Source of the DNA: an uncultured Leucothrix sp.
Lineage (GTDB): Bacteria > Pseudomonadota > Gammaproteobacteria > Thiotrichales > Thiotrichaceae
Direction: 5' to 3'
DNA length: 7,031 nt
Assembly: GCA_938004025.1 (NCBI GenBank)
Contig: CALKXC010000040.1
Coordinates: forward strand, 1 to 7,031
Positions 6,165-7,031 of the stretch are shown here, piece by piece. The translations under genes were made by a program, and so were the position numbers. Under the pieces are notes generated by a model. That model was given only the letters and a program-made list of their open reading frames with translations, was not told where the DNA came from and ran no database searches. How positions within the stretch are numbered: position 1 is the stretch's first letter; each line of letters opens with the position of its first letter.

Positions 6165-7031
6165 ATGAGTTACCACACGATTGAAACCCTTGTCGGAAAT
6201 ACTCCGTTGGTGCGCCTACAAAGGATACCTGGAAATACTTCGAATACTTTGTTAGTCAAGTTAGAAGGTAATAATCCTGGAGGCTCGGTTAAAGATAGAG
6301 CAGCGCTGAGTATGATTAAACATGCTGAAGCACGGGGTCAAATTAAACCGGGTGATAGCTTAATTGAGGCAACCAGCGGAAATACTGGCATTGCTTTAGC
6401 CATGGTTGCTGCTATTCGTGGTTATAAAATGAAGCTGCTGATGTCTGAAAGCATGAGCGAAGAGCGAAGAGCCTCTATGAAAGCCTATGGAGCTGAGATT
6501 ATTTCAGTGTCTGCTGAACTTGGCATAGAAGGCGCCCGGGATATTGCTTTAGAAATGCAAGAAAAAGGTGAAGGCTTGGTGCTTAATCAGTTTGCCAATG
6601 CAGACAACCCAAGAGCCCATTATGAGTCGACTGGCCCAGAAATTTGGCGTGACACGGATGGCGGCATAACGCATTTTGTCAGCTCTATGGGAACCACCGG
6701 AACCATTATGGGTACCTCGAGATACCTCAAAGAACAGAATGCTGGAGTACAAATTGTCGGTGTGCAGCCTGCGGGAGAAGATGATTCTATTCCTGGTATC
6801 CGTCGCTGGCCTGAAGAGTATTTGCCAAAGATTTTTGAAGCCGATAGAGTGGATCAAATTATTGATGTTGCCCAGAATGAAGCTGAAGTTATGATGCGCC
6901 GCTTGGCTGTAGAAGAAGGAATTTTCTGTGGCGTTTCTTCTGGTGGTGGCGTTGTCGCGGCACTTAAACTTTCCGAGCAGGTAGACAATGCAACTATCGT
7001 GAGCATAATCTGTGACAGGGGTGATCGTTAC
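6165..7031 (+). CDS. cysM: Cysteine synthase B (O-acetylserine sulfhydrylase, CysM type), 3' end cut by window
   Basis: CysM is a PLP enzyme that makes cysteine from O-acetylserine and sulfide, and the CysM type can also use thiosulfate. The frame runs open from ATG 6165 to the window end, giving 289 residues; E. coli CysM has 303, so roughly the last dozen codons are missing. The PLP lysine is Lys43 in NNPGGSVKDRAA. The substrate loop TSGNTG is at 70-75 and the phosphate-binding loop GTTGT at 176-180. The segment SIPGIRRWPEEYLP (208-221) separates CysM from CysK, and GIFCGVSSGG (252-261) and CDRGDRY (283-289) are also typical. Residue agreement with E. coli CysM is high throughout. It starts 3 bases after acpS with a good ribosome-binding site, AGAAGG at 6152-6157, so the two are probably co-transcribed. 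Confidence 0.97.
   Translation, partial: MSYHTIETLVGNTPLVRLQRIPGNTSNTLLVKLEGNNPGGSVKDRAALSMIKHAEARGQIKPGDSLIEATSGNTGIALAMVAAIRGYKMKLLMSESMSEERRASMKAYGAEIISVSAELGIEGARDIALEMQEKGEGLVLNQFANADNPRAHYESTGPEIWRDTDGGITHFVSSMGTTGTIMGTSRYLKEQNAGVQIVGVQPAGEDDSIPGIRRWPEEYLPKIFEADRVDQIIDVAQNEAEVMMRRLAVEEGIFCGVSSGGGVVAALKLSEQVDNATIVSIICDRGDRY

Noticed and set aside
6549..6894. Open frames on both strands inside cysM (minus 6549-6857, plus 6676-6894)
   Set aside because: Both lie within the clearly conserved CysM coding frame and look like shadow frames.
1..7031. Mobile element, CRISPR array, defence or toxin-antitoxin cassette
   Set aside because: No transposase, repeat-spacer pattern, attachment-like repeats or unfamiliar gene pair was seen; nearly all sequence is accounted for by conserved housekeeping genes.

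Overview
The window is a compact, single-strand block of conserved bacterial housekeeping genes, all on the + strand. The order is (tail of an unknown upstream gene) – DUF836 glutaredoxin-like protein – lepA – lepB – DUF4845 membrane protein – rnc – era – recO – acpS – cysM (cut by the window end). The core lepA-lepB-rnc-era-recO-acpS order and the close match of each product to its Escherichia coli counterpart point to a gammaproteobacterium. The DUF836 gene before lepA and the DUF4845 gene between lepB and rnc are typical of the Pseudomonas/Oceanospirillales-like versions of this locus rather than of enterics. The genus cannot be fixed from what is visible. Base composition is moderate and looks even across the window, with no sign of transferred DNA.

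Layout. Positions 1-2841 hold a tightly packed run: an upstream gene's stop overlaps the GTG of the glutaredoxin-like gene, that gene overlaps lepA by 14 bases, and lepB follows lepA by 3 bases. Positions 2842-2962 are a 121-base spacer with an inverted repeat and a possible promoter. Positions 2963-5689 carry DUF4845, rnc, era and recO; rnc/era and era/recO overlap by 4 bases and 1 base. Positions 5690-5783 are a 94-base spacer where pdxJ stands in many gammaproteobacteria. Here pdxJ is absent and a good sigma70-like promoter sits in its place. Positions 5784-7031 hold acpS and then cysM, 3 bases apart; cysM lacks only its last few codons.

How the genes work together. LepA (EF4), RNase III and Era all act on ribosomes or ribosomal RNA. 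LepB is the signal peptidase of the general secretory pathway. RecO loads RecA in recombinational repair. AcpS activates acyl carrier protein for lipid synthesis. CysM makes cysteine. They share an operon-like layout more than a single pathway.

No mobile element, CRISPR array, tRNA, rRNA or defence-like cassette was seen. I found no convincing new biological system. The points most worth a second look are the replacement of pdxJ by a promoter-bearing spacer, the inverted repeat that overlaps a perfect TTGACA hexamer before the DUF4845 gene, and a terminator-like hairpin inside lepA.
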